Assembly (NCBI GenBank): GCA_900450455.1
Contig: UGGN01000002.1
Location: 62,001-126,000 of the forward strand
Origin: [Eubacterium] infirmum
GTDB taxonomy: Bacteria > Bacillota > Clostridia > Peptostreptococcales > Anaerovoracaceae
DNA length: 64,000 bases
Direction: 5' to 3'
The notes below the pieces were generated by a model that was not told where the DNA came from, did not search any database, and was given only the letters and a program-made list of their open reading frames with translations. Every line of letters begins with the position of its first letter. The stretch's first letter is position 1. The position numbers and the translations under genes are program-made. Of this stretch, positions 25,844 through 34,200 are shown one piece after another.

Positions 25844-26039
25844 ATTTGTAGAATATCTTCCGTTCTTGATTCTGCTTATCATTGCGCAGTTTGCGCTGCT
25901 GGGTTATACACTATATCATATTTTGACTCATGACACATATAAGCGAGGAAATCGTACATCATGGCTGGTTATTACCATTGTGCTGATGAACTTTGTCGGG
26001 CCGATTCTATACTTTCTGCTCGGCAAGGAGGATTCGTGA
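25836..26039 (+). CDS. PLDc_N-type small membrane protein
   Basis: 67 residues with two helices (LPFLILLIIAQFALLGYTLYHILT and TSWLVITIVLMNFVGPILYFLLG). The pattern ending in GPILYFLLGK is the PLDc_N motif otherwise found at the start of cardiolipin synthases. Here it stands alone. It overlaps the MerR gene by eight bases and the ABC ATPase by one, so it is part of the transporter operon, perhaps as an accessory subunit or immunity-like protein. The role is inferred from context. Confidence 0.75.
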   Translation: MDKFVEYLPFLILLIIAQFALLGYTLYHILTHDTYKRGNRTSWLVITIVLMNFVGPILYFLLGKEDS

Positions 26040-26938
26040 TGGAAATATTGCAAATCATTGGCTTACAAAAGCGTTTTGGTGACAAAGAGGTTCTGAAAGG
26101 GTTGGATCTGGTTGTGCCGGAACATAGTATATTTGGATTCATTGGCAAAAATGGTGCAGGCAAAACAACAACGATGAAAATGATACTTGGACTTTTGAAA
26201 GCGGACGCCGGTGAAATCAAAATTGGTGGAGAAAAGGTTATATATAGCCATACATGCACAAACTGCAATATCGGTTATCTCCCCGATGTACCGGAGTTTT
26301 ATTCATTTATGACCGCACAGGAGTATCTTTTGTTCTGCGGTGAATTTACAGGAATAAAAAGAGCAGATAATAAAATGCGCTGCGAAGGATTGCTGAAGAT
26401 GGTTGGTCTCGGCAGTGAAAAGCATCGTATTAAGGGATTTTCAAGAGGCATGAAACAGCGATTGGGAATTGCGCAGGCTTTGTTGAATCGGCCAGCGTTG
26501 TTGATTTGTGATGAACCTACATCGGCCCTTGACCCTGTTGGTAGAAAAGAAATACTGGACATTCTCCTTGCTGTAAAAGAGCAAACAACAGTTTTGTTTT
26601 CTACCCATATTTTATCGGATGTAGAACGCATATGTACCGATGTGGCTTTTCTTAATGATGGGGTGATAAGTGTTCAGGGGAAACTAACCGATGTTAAGGC
26701 AAAATACCGCAGGGACGAGTATCTCCTGGAAACGGAAAAGGAAACTGATGTGAGTATTTTTCAGAAAAATTTCCCACGTATGCGGAAAATCAGCAGAAAC
26801 CAATTGTCTTTTTACGAAAGTGATTATCCCATGTTTTCTATATTACGCATCATAGCAGAGAGACATATTCCCATTTTGAAACTGGAACGTATAGAGCCAA
26901 CTCTTGAATCTTTGTTTGTGGAGGTGGTTGAAAAATGA
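26039..26938 (+). CDS. ABC transporter ATPase (BcrA-like)
   Basis: 299 residues: Walker A IGKNGAGKTTTMKM (about 38-47), Q-loop YLPDVPEFYSFMTAQEYL, signature GFSRGMKQRLGIAQALL (a SRGM variant of SGGQ), Walker B LLICDEPTSALDPVGR and H-loop LFSTHILSDVERI, then a C-terminal domain of 90 residues. This fits BcrA-type exporters of antibiotics or peptides. The start at 26039 overlaps the PLDc_N stop by one base. It pairs with the permease gene, overlapping it by four bases. Confidence 0.9.
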   Translation: MEILQIIGLQKRFGDKEVLKGLDLVVPEHSIFGFIGKNGAGKTTTMKMILGLLKADAGEIKIGGEKVIYSHTCTNCNIGYLPDVPEFYSFMTAQEYLLFCGEFTGIKRADNKMRCEGLLKMVGLGSEKHRIKGFSRGMKQRLGIAQALLNRPALLICDEPTSALDPVGRKEILDILLAVKEQTTVLFSTHILSDVERICTDVAFLNDGVISVQGKLTDVKAKYRRDEYLLETEKETDVSIFQKNFPRMRKISRNQLSFYESDYPMFSILRIIAERHIPILKLERIEPTLESLFVEVVEK

Positions 26939-27705
26939 ATGCTTTGCTGGCACTCATAAAAAAAGAAATAAAGGAACATATTCGTTCTGGACGGCTAATA
27001 ATTCTTGGCATAGTGTTTGTTCTATTCGGCATTATGAATCCTGCCATTGCGAAAATGACACCATGGCTATATGAAATGTTAGCAGACTCCGTTGCACAAA
27101 GCGGCATGCTTGTTACGGCTATAACTGTAAGTGCTATGGAATCATGGGTACAGTTTTTCAAAAATATGCCGATGGCTCTCATTGTGTTTATTCTGCTTGA
27201 AAGCAGTATTTTTACCAGAGAATATCAAACGGGGACTTTGATACTGTCTTTGACAAAGGGACTTGAACGGCACAAGGTTGTTGTTTCAAAAACAATAGTA
27301 CTTGTTGCTTTTTGGACAATTTGCTATTGGGTTTGTTTTGGAATTACCTGCGTATATAATGCATATTTTTGGGACAATTCTGTAGCGCATAATATGATGT
27401 TCTCCGCAGTTTGCTGGTGGTTGTTCGGTTTATGGAATATCTCGTTGATGATTTTATTTTCTACCATTTTAAGAACAAACACAGGTGTTCTTATTGCTAC
27501 AGGAGGTGTTGTCCTCGCGTTATATCTGTTCAATTTTTTGCCAAAAATAAAAAAATATCTTCCCATACTGCTTTCAGATGGGAATTCGTTAATACGTGGG
27601 ACTTTAAACACAGATATATTCATTGTTCCGATTGTAATAACCATAGCACTAAGTATTATTGATATCGGAATGAGCATTCTCATATTTGATAAAAAGAATT
27701 TATAA
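26935..27705 (+). CDS. ABC-2 type transporter permease
   Basis: 256 residues with six hydrophobic segments: the first follows KKEIKEHIRSGRLIILGIVFVLFG, and the typical ABC-2 motif EYQTGTLILSLTKGLERHKVVVSKTIVL sits in the second third. It forms the membrane part of the exporter with the ATPase upstream, controlled by the MerR protein. The gene starts at the ATGA overlap. The final helix ends in MSILIFDKKNL. Substrate unknown; bacitracin-like or lantibiotic export is possible by analogy. Confidence 0.88.
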   Translation: MNALLALIKKEIKEHIRSGRLIILGIVFVLFGIMNPAIAKMTPWLYEMLADSVAQSGMLVTAITVSAMESWVQFFKNMPMALIVFILLESSIFTREYQTGTLILSLTKGLERHKVVVSKTIVLVAFWTICYWVCFGITCVYNAYFWDNSVAHNMMFSAVCWWLFGLWNISLMILFSTILRTNTGVLIATGGVVLALYLFNFLPKIKKYLPILLSDGNSLIRGTLNTDIFIVPIVITIALSIIDIGMSILIFDKKNL

Positions 27706-28095
27706 ATTCAGTTTGACAGGAAGAATTAGTTAGGAACATAATGCCTAAATATTTGACCTGGAAACTGTTTTTCATGTTTTTGGAAAAGCATTAGACACGC
27801 ACGCTCCAACGAGACTCTCTTAGCCAATTTCCATCCTGCAACGAGCGTTAAGACCTATTTCTTGATGTATGGTTATCATCAGGGTAGTCTTGACACATGT
27901 GGAGTGCGTAGCCTTGATACAAAGAGTGAAATCGTGAAAATCCTGCATTTTAAGCAGTTTTACAAGCATTATGTCTTTAATGAATATGGAGAAGGAGGAC
28001 GAAAAAAAGTTCTAAAAAATTATATTGATGTTTATGTTTGTATTGATATGGTGTGTGGAGATACAAAGAGTGATTTAGGAAGTGAGGAATAAGAA
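27706..28095 (+). other. Region with a weak open frame of unknown origin
   Basis: After the permease there is no clear terminator. An open frame, running from about 27780 to 28092 without a good start, reads ARSNETLLANFHPATSVKTY then FLMYGYHQGSLDTCGVRSLD. I do not recognise the family. It could be the tail of a lost gene. Its last part (VYVCIDMVCGDTKSDLGSEE) stops three bases before the CD1845-like gene, behind which it may be translated. Confidence 0.25.
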
Positions 28096-28383
28096 ATGAT
28101 GAGGTGTATAATAAAAATAATCTTGTTCCCAATCAGTTTGCTGCTTAGTATCCTCACTGCTTTTCTGACATTTTTGCTTGATATTGGGACAGCGTTGCTG
28201 TATATCTTAATGACCATCTGTGTATTTGTAGCATTTGGTTCATTCTTTATGCTACATGATACAAAAGCGGCAATAGAAGCACTCATCATCGGATTTTTAC
28301 TAAGTCCTTATGGGCTTCCGATGATAGGAGCGACTGTGATAGCCTTTATTGAATTGATAAATGAGAAGATTAAAGCGGTGTAG
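28096..28383 (+). CDS. CD1845-family small membrane protein
   Basis: 95 residues, three hydrophobic segments (IIKIILFPISLLLSILTAFLTFLL, TALLYILMTICVFVAFGSFFML and LIIGFLLSPYGLPMIGATVIAFIELI). The SPYGLPM motif is typical of the CD1845-type membrane proteins of clostridial conjugative elements. Function unknown. It marks this region as part of a decayed conjugative element, alongside the RepA, topoisomerase III, VirB4 and VirD4 pieces. Confidence 0.65.
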   Translation: MMRCIIKIILFPISLLLSILTAFLTFLLDIGTALLYILMTICVFVAFGSFFMLHDTKAAIEALIIGFLLSPYGLPMIGATVIAFIELINEKIKAV

Positions 28384-28409
28384 ACAAATTTGAAGTTGTG
28401 GAGGTAAAT

Positions 28410-28739
28410 ATGGAAAATATACAAATTTTAAATTTATTTTTCAAAGCTGAAAATGAACGGGATTGGATTTCGTATAAAAAATTTCTTTCGCCTTATATTG
28501 TATGGGAACTTCACTCTGAACATATTCGTAAGATTGAAGGAATAGAAAACTATTTGAACACAATAAAATCTGCTTATGAAGGTAATAGTAATACTTTCGA
28601 AATTGAATCAATAGTCAGCAGCAAAGATTCATCTCGAATAGTTTCTGTTTTAGTGAATAAATCAGGTGAACGATCATGTGATATTTTTGAATTTGATAAT
28701 GGCGTAATTGTTAGAGAATATGAATTTATATTAGGTTAA
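28410..28739 (+). CDS. NTF2/SnoaL-like domain protein, second
   Basis: 109 residues: ILNLFFKAENERDWISYKKFLSPYIVWELH, then HIRKIEGIENYLNTIKSAYEGNSNTFEIESIVSSKDSSRIVSVLV, a compact NTF2-like cone typical of polyketide-cyclase-like (SnoaL) proteins. The ATG at 28410 follows GGAGGTA; a GTG 12 bases earlier is less well placed. It stands alone between the CD1845-like gene and a terminator. Function unknown. Confidence 0.6.
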   Translation: MENIQILNLFFKAENERDWISYKKFLSPYIVWELHSEHIRKIEGIENYLNTIKSAYEGNSNTFEIESIVSSKDSSRIVSVLVNKSGERSCDIFEFDNGVIVREYEFILG

Positions 28740-28788
28740 CAAATGCCGGCTTGCCGAGCTGAGCCAAATTAAATATTGGAGATGTAAG

Positions 28789-28822
28789 GCGATTAAGAAA
28801 TAGAAATCTTAGTCGCTTTTTC
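28789..28822 (+). terminator. Terminator before the RepA remnant
   Basis: GCGATTAAGA pairs with TCTTAGTCGC (one mismatch) around AAATAGAAA, then TTTTTC. It ends the transcript of the NTF2-like gene and lies 38 bases before the RepA start. Confidence 0.6.
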
Positions 28823-28858
28823 TTATGCAAAAAAGTAAGAAGAGAGGGGGCAATAGAA

Positions 28859-29390
28859 GTGGAATTTGATTATTTTTATAACCGGGACGGAGACCGTTTC
28901 AGCTACTATATGCTACCGAAAATCATAGTAACTGATGAAAGGTTTAAGAACTTATCCTCGGACGCAAAGATTTTGTATTCTTGTCTATTGGAGCGAACAA
29001 GTCTGTCATTTAGGAATAAATGGCTTGATGAAGAAAACAGAGTATATATCATCTTCACTGTGGAAGAGATTATGGCTATTTTAGGAAGAACCAATAAGAC
29101 TGCAGTCAAAATTCTTAACGAGCTTGATAGCACCTCAGGCGGTATAGGACTTATCGAAAGAAAGAAACGAGGTCTTGGAAAGCCCAATATCATCTATGTT
29201 AAAGACTTTATGAGCGTATTTCGCTCCGAGTGTAAAAATTACACTTCAGAAGTGAATAATTTACACTCCAGAAGTGTAGAAACTACACCTCAAGAAATGA
29301 AGAATGTACACGGAAGTAATCTTAATAGAAATAATACTGAATATAGTAATCCTGATATGAGTTTAGATGAAAGCGATCCGCAAACAGTTC
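28859..29390 (+). pseudogene. repA: Replication initiator RepA_N domain, truncated and fused
   Basis: A GTG start behind AGAGAGGGGG opens a RepA_N domain: RFSYYMLPKIIVTDERFKNLSSDAKILYSCLLERTSLS, IIFTVEEIMAILGRTNKTAVKILNEL and GLIERKKRGLGKPNIIYVKDF. This family starts replication of plasmids and conjugative elements. After about 178 residues the frame crosses without a break into an AbiEii-like C-terminal fragment (from YPKAFKSSYV, near 29400). The normal RepA C-terminal domain is absent, so this is the product of a deletion or recombination, not a working initiator. Confidence 0.8.
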
Positions 29391-29950
29391 TGTTTGAATA
29401 TCCGAAAGCATTCAAGTCTTCGTATGTAACACAAGCAGTAAGACTTGAGATTGGAACACTGGCAGCGTGGACACCATCGGAAGCAGTTCGTATTGTGCCT
29501 GATATACAAAAAATATATCCTATGCTCTTTGATGGGGATTTAATAGAAGTTAGAACAGTTCTTCCTGAAAGAACATTCTGGTAGAAAGCGACTATCCTTC
29601 ATCATGAAGCAAATAGACCTGAAGAGCTTGCAATACCTAAAAGATATGCAAGACACTATTATGATTTAGTTTGCATAGCAAATTCGAGGTATAAAGACGG
29701 AGCTTTTAAGAGCTTCGAGCTTCTTGAAAAAGTTGTTCAGTTTAAGCAGAAATTTTATCCGAGGAAATGGGCGAAATATGAAGAAGCTACAACTGAAACA
29801 ATCAGGCTTATGCCTGATGAGTATCGCCTAAAGGAAATTAAAGAAGAGTATAAAAATATGATTGAGATGTTCTTTGGCGAATATCCGAGTTTTGAAGAGC
29901 TGATGAATTCAGTGCTTGAACTGGAAAAAGAAATTCACAAAATCAAATAA
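29391..29950 (+). pseudogene. AbiEii/AbiGii toxin, C-terminal fragment with in-frame stop
   Basis: The frame reads VRLEIGTLAAWTPSEAVRIV and VRTVLPERTFW, stops at TAG (29582-29584) where relatives have Glu, and then continues in the same frame with KATILHHEANRPEELAIPKR and YARHYYDLVCIANSRYKDGA to a stop at 29950. The phrase TFWEKATILHHEA is typical of AbiEii-type nucleotidyltransferase toxins. The N-terminal catalytic part is missing, replaced by the RepA domain. It is a dead fragment. Confidence 0.75.
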
Positions 29951-29986
29951 TGCGCCAAAAATAATATAATATTTGGTGCAAAGTGC

Positions 29987-30019
29987 AGAGCGAGGGAGTA
30001 AAATCTTTCGCTCTTTTTT
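29987..30019 (+). terminator. Terminator after the AbiEii fragment
   Basis: AGAGCGA at 29987-29993 pairs with TCGCTCT at 30008-30014, followed by TTTTT. It is a strong hairpin and separates the AbiEii piece from the topoisomerase remnant. Confidence 0.7.
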
Positions 30020-30024
30020 ATTGA

Positions 30025-30228
30025 AACAGGCGGAAAAATAAAAAAGACGGATATTATGAGGGAAGCGGCTATAAAGTATCATGGCGCGTTGGGCACTTAA
30101 TTCAGATGGCAAATCCTGACGCTTATGATGAAAAATATGCGAAGTGGAATATGAGTGATTTACCGATTATTCCAAGTGACCACAAGTATGAGGCGGCAAA
30201 GGCAACCAAGAAACAGTTTGCCATATAG
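30025..30228 (+). pseudogene. DNA topoisomerase III fragment
   Basis: The frame reads KDGYYEGSGYKVSWRVGHLI then MANPDAYDEKYAKWNMSDLPIIP, the conserved N-terminal (TOPRIM) region of topoisomerase III proteins carried by conjugative elements. A stop precedes it and the frame ends at AATKKQFAI-stop, so only about 65 residues remain. The order RepA, then topoisomerase III remnant, supports a decayed conjugative element. Confidence 0.75.
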
Positions 30229-30281
30229 TAGATGTTCAGCTGTTTTTATATTGATTAAAACCAGGAAAAACAATTATTCAC

Positions 30282-30318
30282 AAATCACTCAAACAAAATA
30301 CCGCAAATTACTCAAATG
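30282..30318 (+). repeat. Direct repeats before the broken DUF4143 gene
   Basis: AAATCACTCAAA at 30282 and AAATTACTCAAA at 30305 are spaced exactly 23 bases. The array upstream of the intact DUF4143 gene at 42553 also has a 23-base period although its sequence differs. The position, about 70-100 bases before the ATG, fits an operator. Confidence 0.45.
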
Positions 30319-30387
30319 TATATAATTCTTGAATATGTGTAAAAAGGAGGCTTGAAAATATTTGATTTCGTGTTAAAGGAAGGTTTT

Positions 30388-30605
30388 ATGAAAAGAAAAA
30401 TATATAATGAATTGATAAACTGGAAAAACACAGAGCTAGGACGCACGGCCTTGTTGATTGATGGTGCTAGGCGAGTTGGTAAAAGTTAAATTACGGAAGA
30501 ATTTGCAAAAAATGAATATAGAAGTTATATCATGATTGATTTTAATAGAGTGAGTTAGGATGACATTAAAATGTTATATGGCAGATACCGGTCTTCTTAT
30601 CAGTC
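30388..30605 (+). pseudogene. DUF4143-type AAA ATPase, internally deleted
   Basis: Starts like the ATPase at 34509: MKRKIYNELINWKNTELGRT then LLIDGARRVGKS (Walker A), but a TAA replaces the next codon, a TAG follows NRVS, and after DDIKML the sequence resumes, in another frame, at YMADTGLLISHG, a motif from the C-terminal half of such proteins. At least two stops and a deletion of several hundred bases destroy it. An unrelated ABC ATPase fragment follows directly. Confidence 0.7.
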
Positions 30606-30788
30606 ATGGATGGCGATGGATTACATGCAATTATAAAGTGGGTAAAGCTTCTTTCTGAAAAAGGAAAAACAGTAGTTATTATCACACATGATTTACTTTT
30701 AGCTAAAGCCGCAAGTGATAAATTTCTTTATTTGGAAGAGGGAAAACAAATAAAAGAGAGGGAGAAAGTATTATATGAATATAATTAG
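30606..30788 (+). pseudogene. C-terminal fragment of an ABC/ECF ATPase
   Basis: About 60 residues, LDGDGLHAIIKWVKLLSEKG then VVIITHDLLLAKAASDKFLYLEEGK, are the D-loop to H-loop end of an ABC ATPase of the ECF type. The Walker A, Q-loop and signature parts are missing. It is joined to the broken DUF4143 gene and is a recombination remnant. Confidence 0.65.
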
Positions 30789-30939
30789 GCAATATATAAA
30801 AAAACGATTATTTTAATTCTCATTTTCCGTCTTGTTTGCTATAAGTGTGGTAAAATCAATATTTGGAATGATACATTCCTCCCTTCATAGTGATATTTTG
30901 TGACTGCAAATCAATCATATCTTATAGAGGGAATTTTTT

Positions 30940-30964
30940 CACCCACACGATAATTTAAAGTGCC
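30940..30964 (-). repeat. Dispersed 25-bp repeat, copy at 30.9 kb
   Basis: A 25-base sequence with core CACGATAATTTAAAGTG, identical to 47400-47424 and in reverse orientation to the pair at 33542-33596. No transposase is near. Since DUF4143 genes in this window have repeats with an ACTTTAA-like core at their promoters, this may be a leftover operator. Confidence 0.6.
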
Positions 30965-31061
30965 AATATTTTCTCAAAGAGCTTCTGTATTTTTGTTCCA
31001 CACTTTACAAATACTCTTTAATAATATATAATAAAAGCGTAAATGTAAAGAAGGCGATGGA

Positions 31062-31646
31062 ATGAACGCTTTAGAAAAACACTTTTTAGAAAATAATATT
31101 ATTACAAATAAACAGGCGGAAGAGATAGGAATCAAAAGACATGTTTTAGCTTTACTTGTCCAAAAAGGCGAGCTGGAGAGGGTTAAAAATGGCGTCTATA
31201 AGAAAAAAGATGCTGTGGATGATGATTTTGCCGCTATATCTCTCAACAATGAGCAAGTGGTTTTTTCTTTCCATACAGCTTTGTATCTTCTTGGATTTAG
31301 TGACAGAACACCTAATATTTTTCATATCAGTGTGCCGCAAGGGTATAATGCTGGGCATATCAAACGGAAATTTCCAAATATCAAGGTACATTATGTAAAG
31401 AGAGATTTTTTTTATTTAGGAGTTATTAAGACAAAAACACCTCTTTGTGCTTCTGTTAAATGTTATAACATGGAAAGATGTATCTGCGATATTGTTTTAG
31501 AAAGAAAAACCATTGATAAACAGATATTTGTAAGTGCAATGACCGGATACTTTAACAGTAAAGATAAGAATATCAGAAATCTTATTAAGTACAGCAGAAT
31601 TCTTGGCATTGAAGATGAAATCAGAAAATATATGGAGGTTTTATAG
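31062..31646 (+). CDS. AbiEi-family antitoxin
   Basis: 194 residues: an N-terminal winged helix (LEKHFLENNIITNKQAEEIGIKRHVLALLVQKGELERVKNGVYKKK) and a C-terminal half with VVFSFHTALYLLGFSDRTPN and NMERCICDIVLERKTID, as in type IV AbiEi antitoxins that repress their operon. The toxin gene starts directly after its stop but is internally deleted, so the antitoxin is an orphan. The start follows AAGGCGATGG. The protein itself looks complete. Confidence 0.85.
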   Translation: MNALEKHFLENNIITNKQAEEIGIKRHVLALLVQKGELERVKNGVYKKKDAVDDDFAAISLNNEQVVFSFHTALYLLGFSDRTPNIFHISVPQGYNAGHIKRKFPNIKVHYVKRDFFYLGVIKTKTPLCASVKCYNMERCICDIVLERKTIDKQIFVSAMTGYFNSKDKNIRNLIKYSRILGIEDEIRKYMEVL

Positions 31647-31942
31647 ATGATAGGTTCGGAAAGTTTGAAAGGAAAAATACGAAATATTGCAAACTCTAAA
31701 AACCTCAGATCACAGGAAGTTCTGCAAATGTTTTTCTTTGAAAGATTCTTGGAAAGACTGTCAAAATCTAAGTATAAATTAAATTTTTTCATCAAAGGCG
31801 GACTTCTCATGACATAAAAGAGGATGATTGCCTTAAAAAATTATGGAAGGTATATTTAGCAGACAATCTTTATGTAGGGGATTTGAATTTTTTGGAAACC
31901 ATAAAAGTGGTTGAACTTATCGCAGAGAAGATTGCTTTGTAG
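31647..31942 (+). pseudogene. AbiEii toxin with large internal deletion
   Basis: Starts right after the antitoxin stop: MIGSESLKGKIRNIANSKNL then VLQMFFFERFLERLSKSKYK and FFIKGGLL, the N-terminus of AbiEii up to the GG of the nucleotidyltransferase motif; it stops at 31817. In another frame the next bases (about 31814-31942) encode EDDCLKKLWKVYLADNLYVGDL and ETIKVVELIAEKI, the toxin C-terminus. The catalytic core between has been lost. This is a different AbiEii lineage from the fragment at 29391. Confidence 0.8.
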
Positions 31943-32202
31943 AGGTAAAATTATAACGCTCACATTACAAATAATCTCTAACTTTTATCAAAAAAAGAGC
32001 TTGAACTGAAAATAAAAGTACAGAAAACCGTGCTTAAAAATTAAAAAATATAGATGAACGGTACACCTTCGTGTTTGCAAAGGTTGTTTTTTTACAGCTG
32101 ATTTTGTTTATACTGTGCAGTGACAGATTTCTGAATTTATAGTATAATACTCTTGTATTATTAATAATTTATATTATATTAACTGTTATTCGAGGTGGAA
32201 TT

Positions 32203-33465
32203 ATGAAAAAAAGAAAGAAGCTGTCTATTGCTGAACAGATATTTATAGCTCTGGCTGTCGGCATCGCGGTCGGTCTGATATTTATGGTTGCCGGGTGGGA
32301 TTCATTCGCAACATCCTACATCAAACCGTTCGGAACCATTTTCCTCAACCTGATCAAATTCATCGTAGTACCTATAGTTCTCACATCAATTACAACCGGC
32401 GTCATTTCGATGAAGGACATCCGCAAGGTGGGGTCAATCGGATGGAAGACACTCGCGTACTACTTCTGTACGACGGCGTTCGCCGTTCTTATCGGTCTTG
32501 TCGTAGCTAACCTGTTTAAAGGGACGTATACAGTGCTCACAACAAGCGGACTTGATTATAAGGCTGCGGAGCCGACGAATTTCATGGATACGCTCGTCAA
32601 TATTTTCCCTAATAATATTATTGCACCTATGGCAAACGCGTCCATGCTTCAGGTCATAGTCATAGCGCTTTTATTCGGCTTCGGCATCATACTTGCCGGG
32701 GAAAAGGGGAAGAAATTCGGTGAATTCATCGAGAGTGCAAATGAGGTGTGTATGAGGGTCATGCAGATGGTCATAGCTCTTTCTCCTATCGGCGTGTTCT
32801 GTCTGATAGTTCCGGTGGTCGCAGAAAACGGCCCGCAGATTCTCGGCTCGCTTGCACTCGTTCTGCTCACGGCATATATATGCTACATTTTGCATGCCGC
32901 CATTGTGTATTCGTCGACTGTCGCGGGTATCGCTAAAATAAGCCCGCTTACGTTTTTCAGAAGCGTATCACCGGCTATGATGATGGCGTTTTCGAGTGCG
33001 TCGTCGGTAGGTGCTCTTCCGCTCAATATCGAGTGCGTGCAAAAGCTCGGCGTCCGTAAGGAAATCGCAAGCTTTGTTCTTCCGCTCGGCGCTACAATCA
33101 ATATGGACGGAACGGCTATATATCAGGGTGTTGCGGCGGTATTTATCGCCAAGTGCTACGGTATTGATCTTACTGTAGCGCAGATGGCCACAATCGTAAT
33201 TACGGCTACTCTTGCATCAATAGGTACGGCTGGTGTTCCGGGCTCCGGCATGATAATGCTTGCGATGGTGCTCGAGGGTGTAGGTCTGCCGGTCGAGGGC
33301 ATTGCGCTTATCGCGGGCGTTGACCGCATATTTGACATGGGCAGAACTACGGTAAATATTACAGGCGATGCGGCATGTTCGGTTATCGTCAACAAGCTCG
33401 AGAGCATCAAAGAAGCGCGTAGGGGCACCGTGACCTCGGGCGAGTCTTCAGGCGACACCGAGTAG
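32203..33465 (+). CDS. Dicarboxylate/amino acid:cation symporter (DAACS)
   Basis: 420 residues, eight membrane helices plus two re-entrant loops in the GltPh fold. It has the serine-rich loop SSASSVGALPLNIECVQ and the substrate motif NMDGTAIYQG (about residue 300), then GTAGVPGSGMIMLAMVLEGVGLP and DRIFDMGRTTVNITGDA. It takes up glutamate, aspartate or other dicarboxylates with Na+ or H+. The gene has much more G+C in third positions than its neighbours, so it has a different origin or is less affected by AT drift. The start at 32203 follows GAGGTGG. Confidence 0.92.
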   Translation: MKKRKKLSIAEQIFIALAVGIAVGLIFMVAGWDSFATSYIKPFGTIFLNLIKFIVVPIVLTSITTGVISMKDIRKVGSIGWKTLAYYFCTTAFAVLIGLVVANLFKGTYTVLTTSGLDYKAAEPTNFMDTLVNIFPNNIIAPMANASMLQVIVIALLFGFGIILAGEKGKKFGEFIESANEVCMRVMQMVIALSPIGVFCLIVPVVAENGPQILGSLALVLLTAYICYILHAAIVYSSTVAGIAKISPLTFFRSVSPAMMMAFSSASSVGALPLNIECVQKLGVRKEIASFVLPLGATINMDGTAIYQGVAAVFIAKCYGIDLTVAQMATIVITATLASIGTAGVPGSGMIMLAMVLEGVGLPVEGIALIAGVDRIFDMGRTTVNITGDAACSVIVNKLESIKEARRGTVTSGESSGDTE

Positions 33466-33541
33466 CTGTCTTACAACAAAAGAAGTTCGCTGATTGCGGC
33501 TTGGAATATAACGTATTGCATACGAAACCTATTTATATCGG

Positions 33542-33596
33542 TACTTTAAATTATCGTGTGGGTTTGAAAAAGTTAACTTTAAATTACCGTGTAGGT
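33542..33596 (+). repeat. Tandem pair of the dispersed ACTTTAAATTA repeat
   Basis: TACTTTAAATTATCGTGTGG at 33542 and a variant AACTTTAAATTACCGTGTAG at 33575 are two direct copies 33 bases apart. They are the reverse complement of the single copies at 30940 and 47400. There is no DUF4143 gene directly downstream; the nearest is at 34509. They look like an operator whose gene was lost. Confidence 0.6.
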
Positions 33597-33611
33597 ACTA
33601 AGTAAATTAAG

Positions 33612-33646
33612 AGCACTTCAAGCTCAAATGCCTGAAGTGCTTTTTG
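33612..33646 (+). terminator. Rho-independent terminator
   Basis: AGCACTTCA (33612-33620) pairs with TGAAGTGCT (33633-33641) and TTTTT follows. It could end the transcript of the symporter gene about 150 bases upstream. Confidence 0.7.
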
Positions 33647-33653
33647 AATGCTT

Positions 33654-33696
33654 AGGGCGTATAGCCCGTGCTGAGCACACAAGGTGTGCGAAGTAA
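33654..33696 (+). repeat. Orphan IS200 left end
   Basis: AGGGCGTATAGCCCGTGCTG and GAGCACACAAGGTGTGCGAA match the left end of the IS200 copy 2 at 23904 with two or three differences. No transposase or right end follows. It is a deletion remnant or an independent end-only element. Confidence 0.65.
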
Positions 33697-33788
33697 GGAT
33701 TTCGGTATCCGCAAAATAGAAAGCGTATCTTTGTTGTGAGCATATACGGAGAAAATGATTTTGATTTTGAAGTTCTTATTTTATTCTC

Positions 33789-33948
33789 TTAATTGTCAAG
33801 TCTTTTAACAATTGCCAGTTCTATATCATCAACTAAACGGTGAGCCGCACTTGGATTTTGTAGCGTATTGGTTATATAATCAGTGACTTAAAGTAAATCT
33901 TCTTCAAATAACGGAAGAAAAGTTAATTTATAGCTTTGCTTGTTCATC
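33789..33948 (-). pseudogene. RelE/ParE toxin, broken
   Basis: From the minus-strand ATG at 33948 the frame reads YKLTFLPLFEEDLL, a TAA, then VTDYITNTLQNPSAAHRLVD and IELAIVKRLDN-stop. The part before and after the first stop matches the N-terminal half of RelE/ParE toxins (GAA to TAA change). The C-terminal catalytic part is not readable. It overlaps the antitoxin gene by 21 bases, the normal operon arrangement. Confidence 0.7.
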
Positions 33949-34200
33949 AATTCTGTTCCTTACTTTATCAAAGACATCAGATTTAGAAAGGCGGATAGAA
34001 GAGTTTGCTGCAAAAGCATCTGCTTCATCGAGCTTTCTTTCAACATCATCTGTAAGTGCAGAGTATTGTTCAACGCTCATAAGTACCATCGTTCCATAAC
34101 CATTTTTAGTAAGGAACACCGGAGCGTTAGAAGCTATAACAGTTTCTTCAATTTCTGGGAATTTGTTTCTTAAGTCAGAAACTGGACGAATATTAATCAT
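33928..34200 (-). CDS. Phd/YefM-family antitoxin
   Basis: 90 residues: INIRPVSDLRNKFPEIEETV, then APVFLTKNGYGTMVLMSVEQYS, the classical Phd/YefM DNA-binding N-terminus, followed by a C-terminal tail that would neutralise a toxin. The gene is intact with AAAGGAGG before the ATG. Its partner RelE-like toxin gene, overlapping the 3' end, is broken, so it is an orphan antitoxin that may still act as a repressor. Confidence 0.85.
   Translation of the reverse strand: MINIRPVSDLRNKFPEIEETVIASNAPVFLTKNGYGTMVLMSVEQYSALTDDVERKLDEADAFAANSSIRLSKSDVFDKVRNRIDEQAKL

Noticed and set aside
32649..33458. Minus-strand frames opposite the dicarboxylate symporter
   Set aside because: Caused by the higher G+C of that gene; no motifs or ribosome sites.
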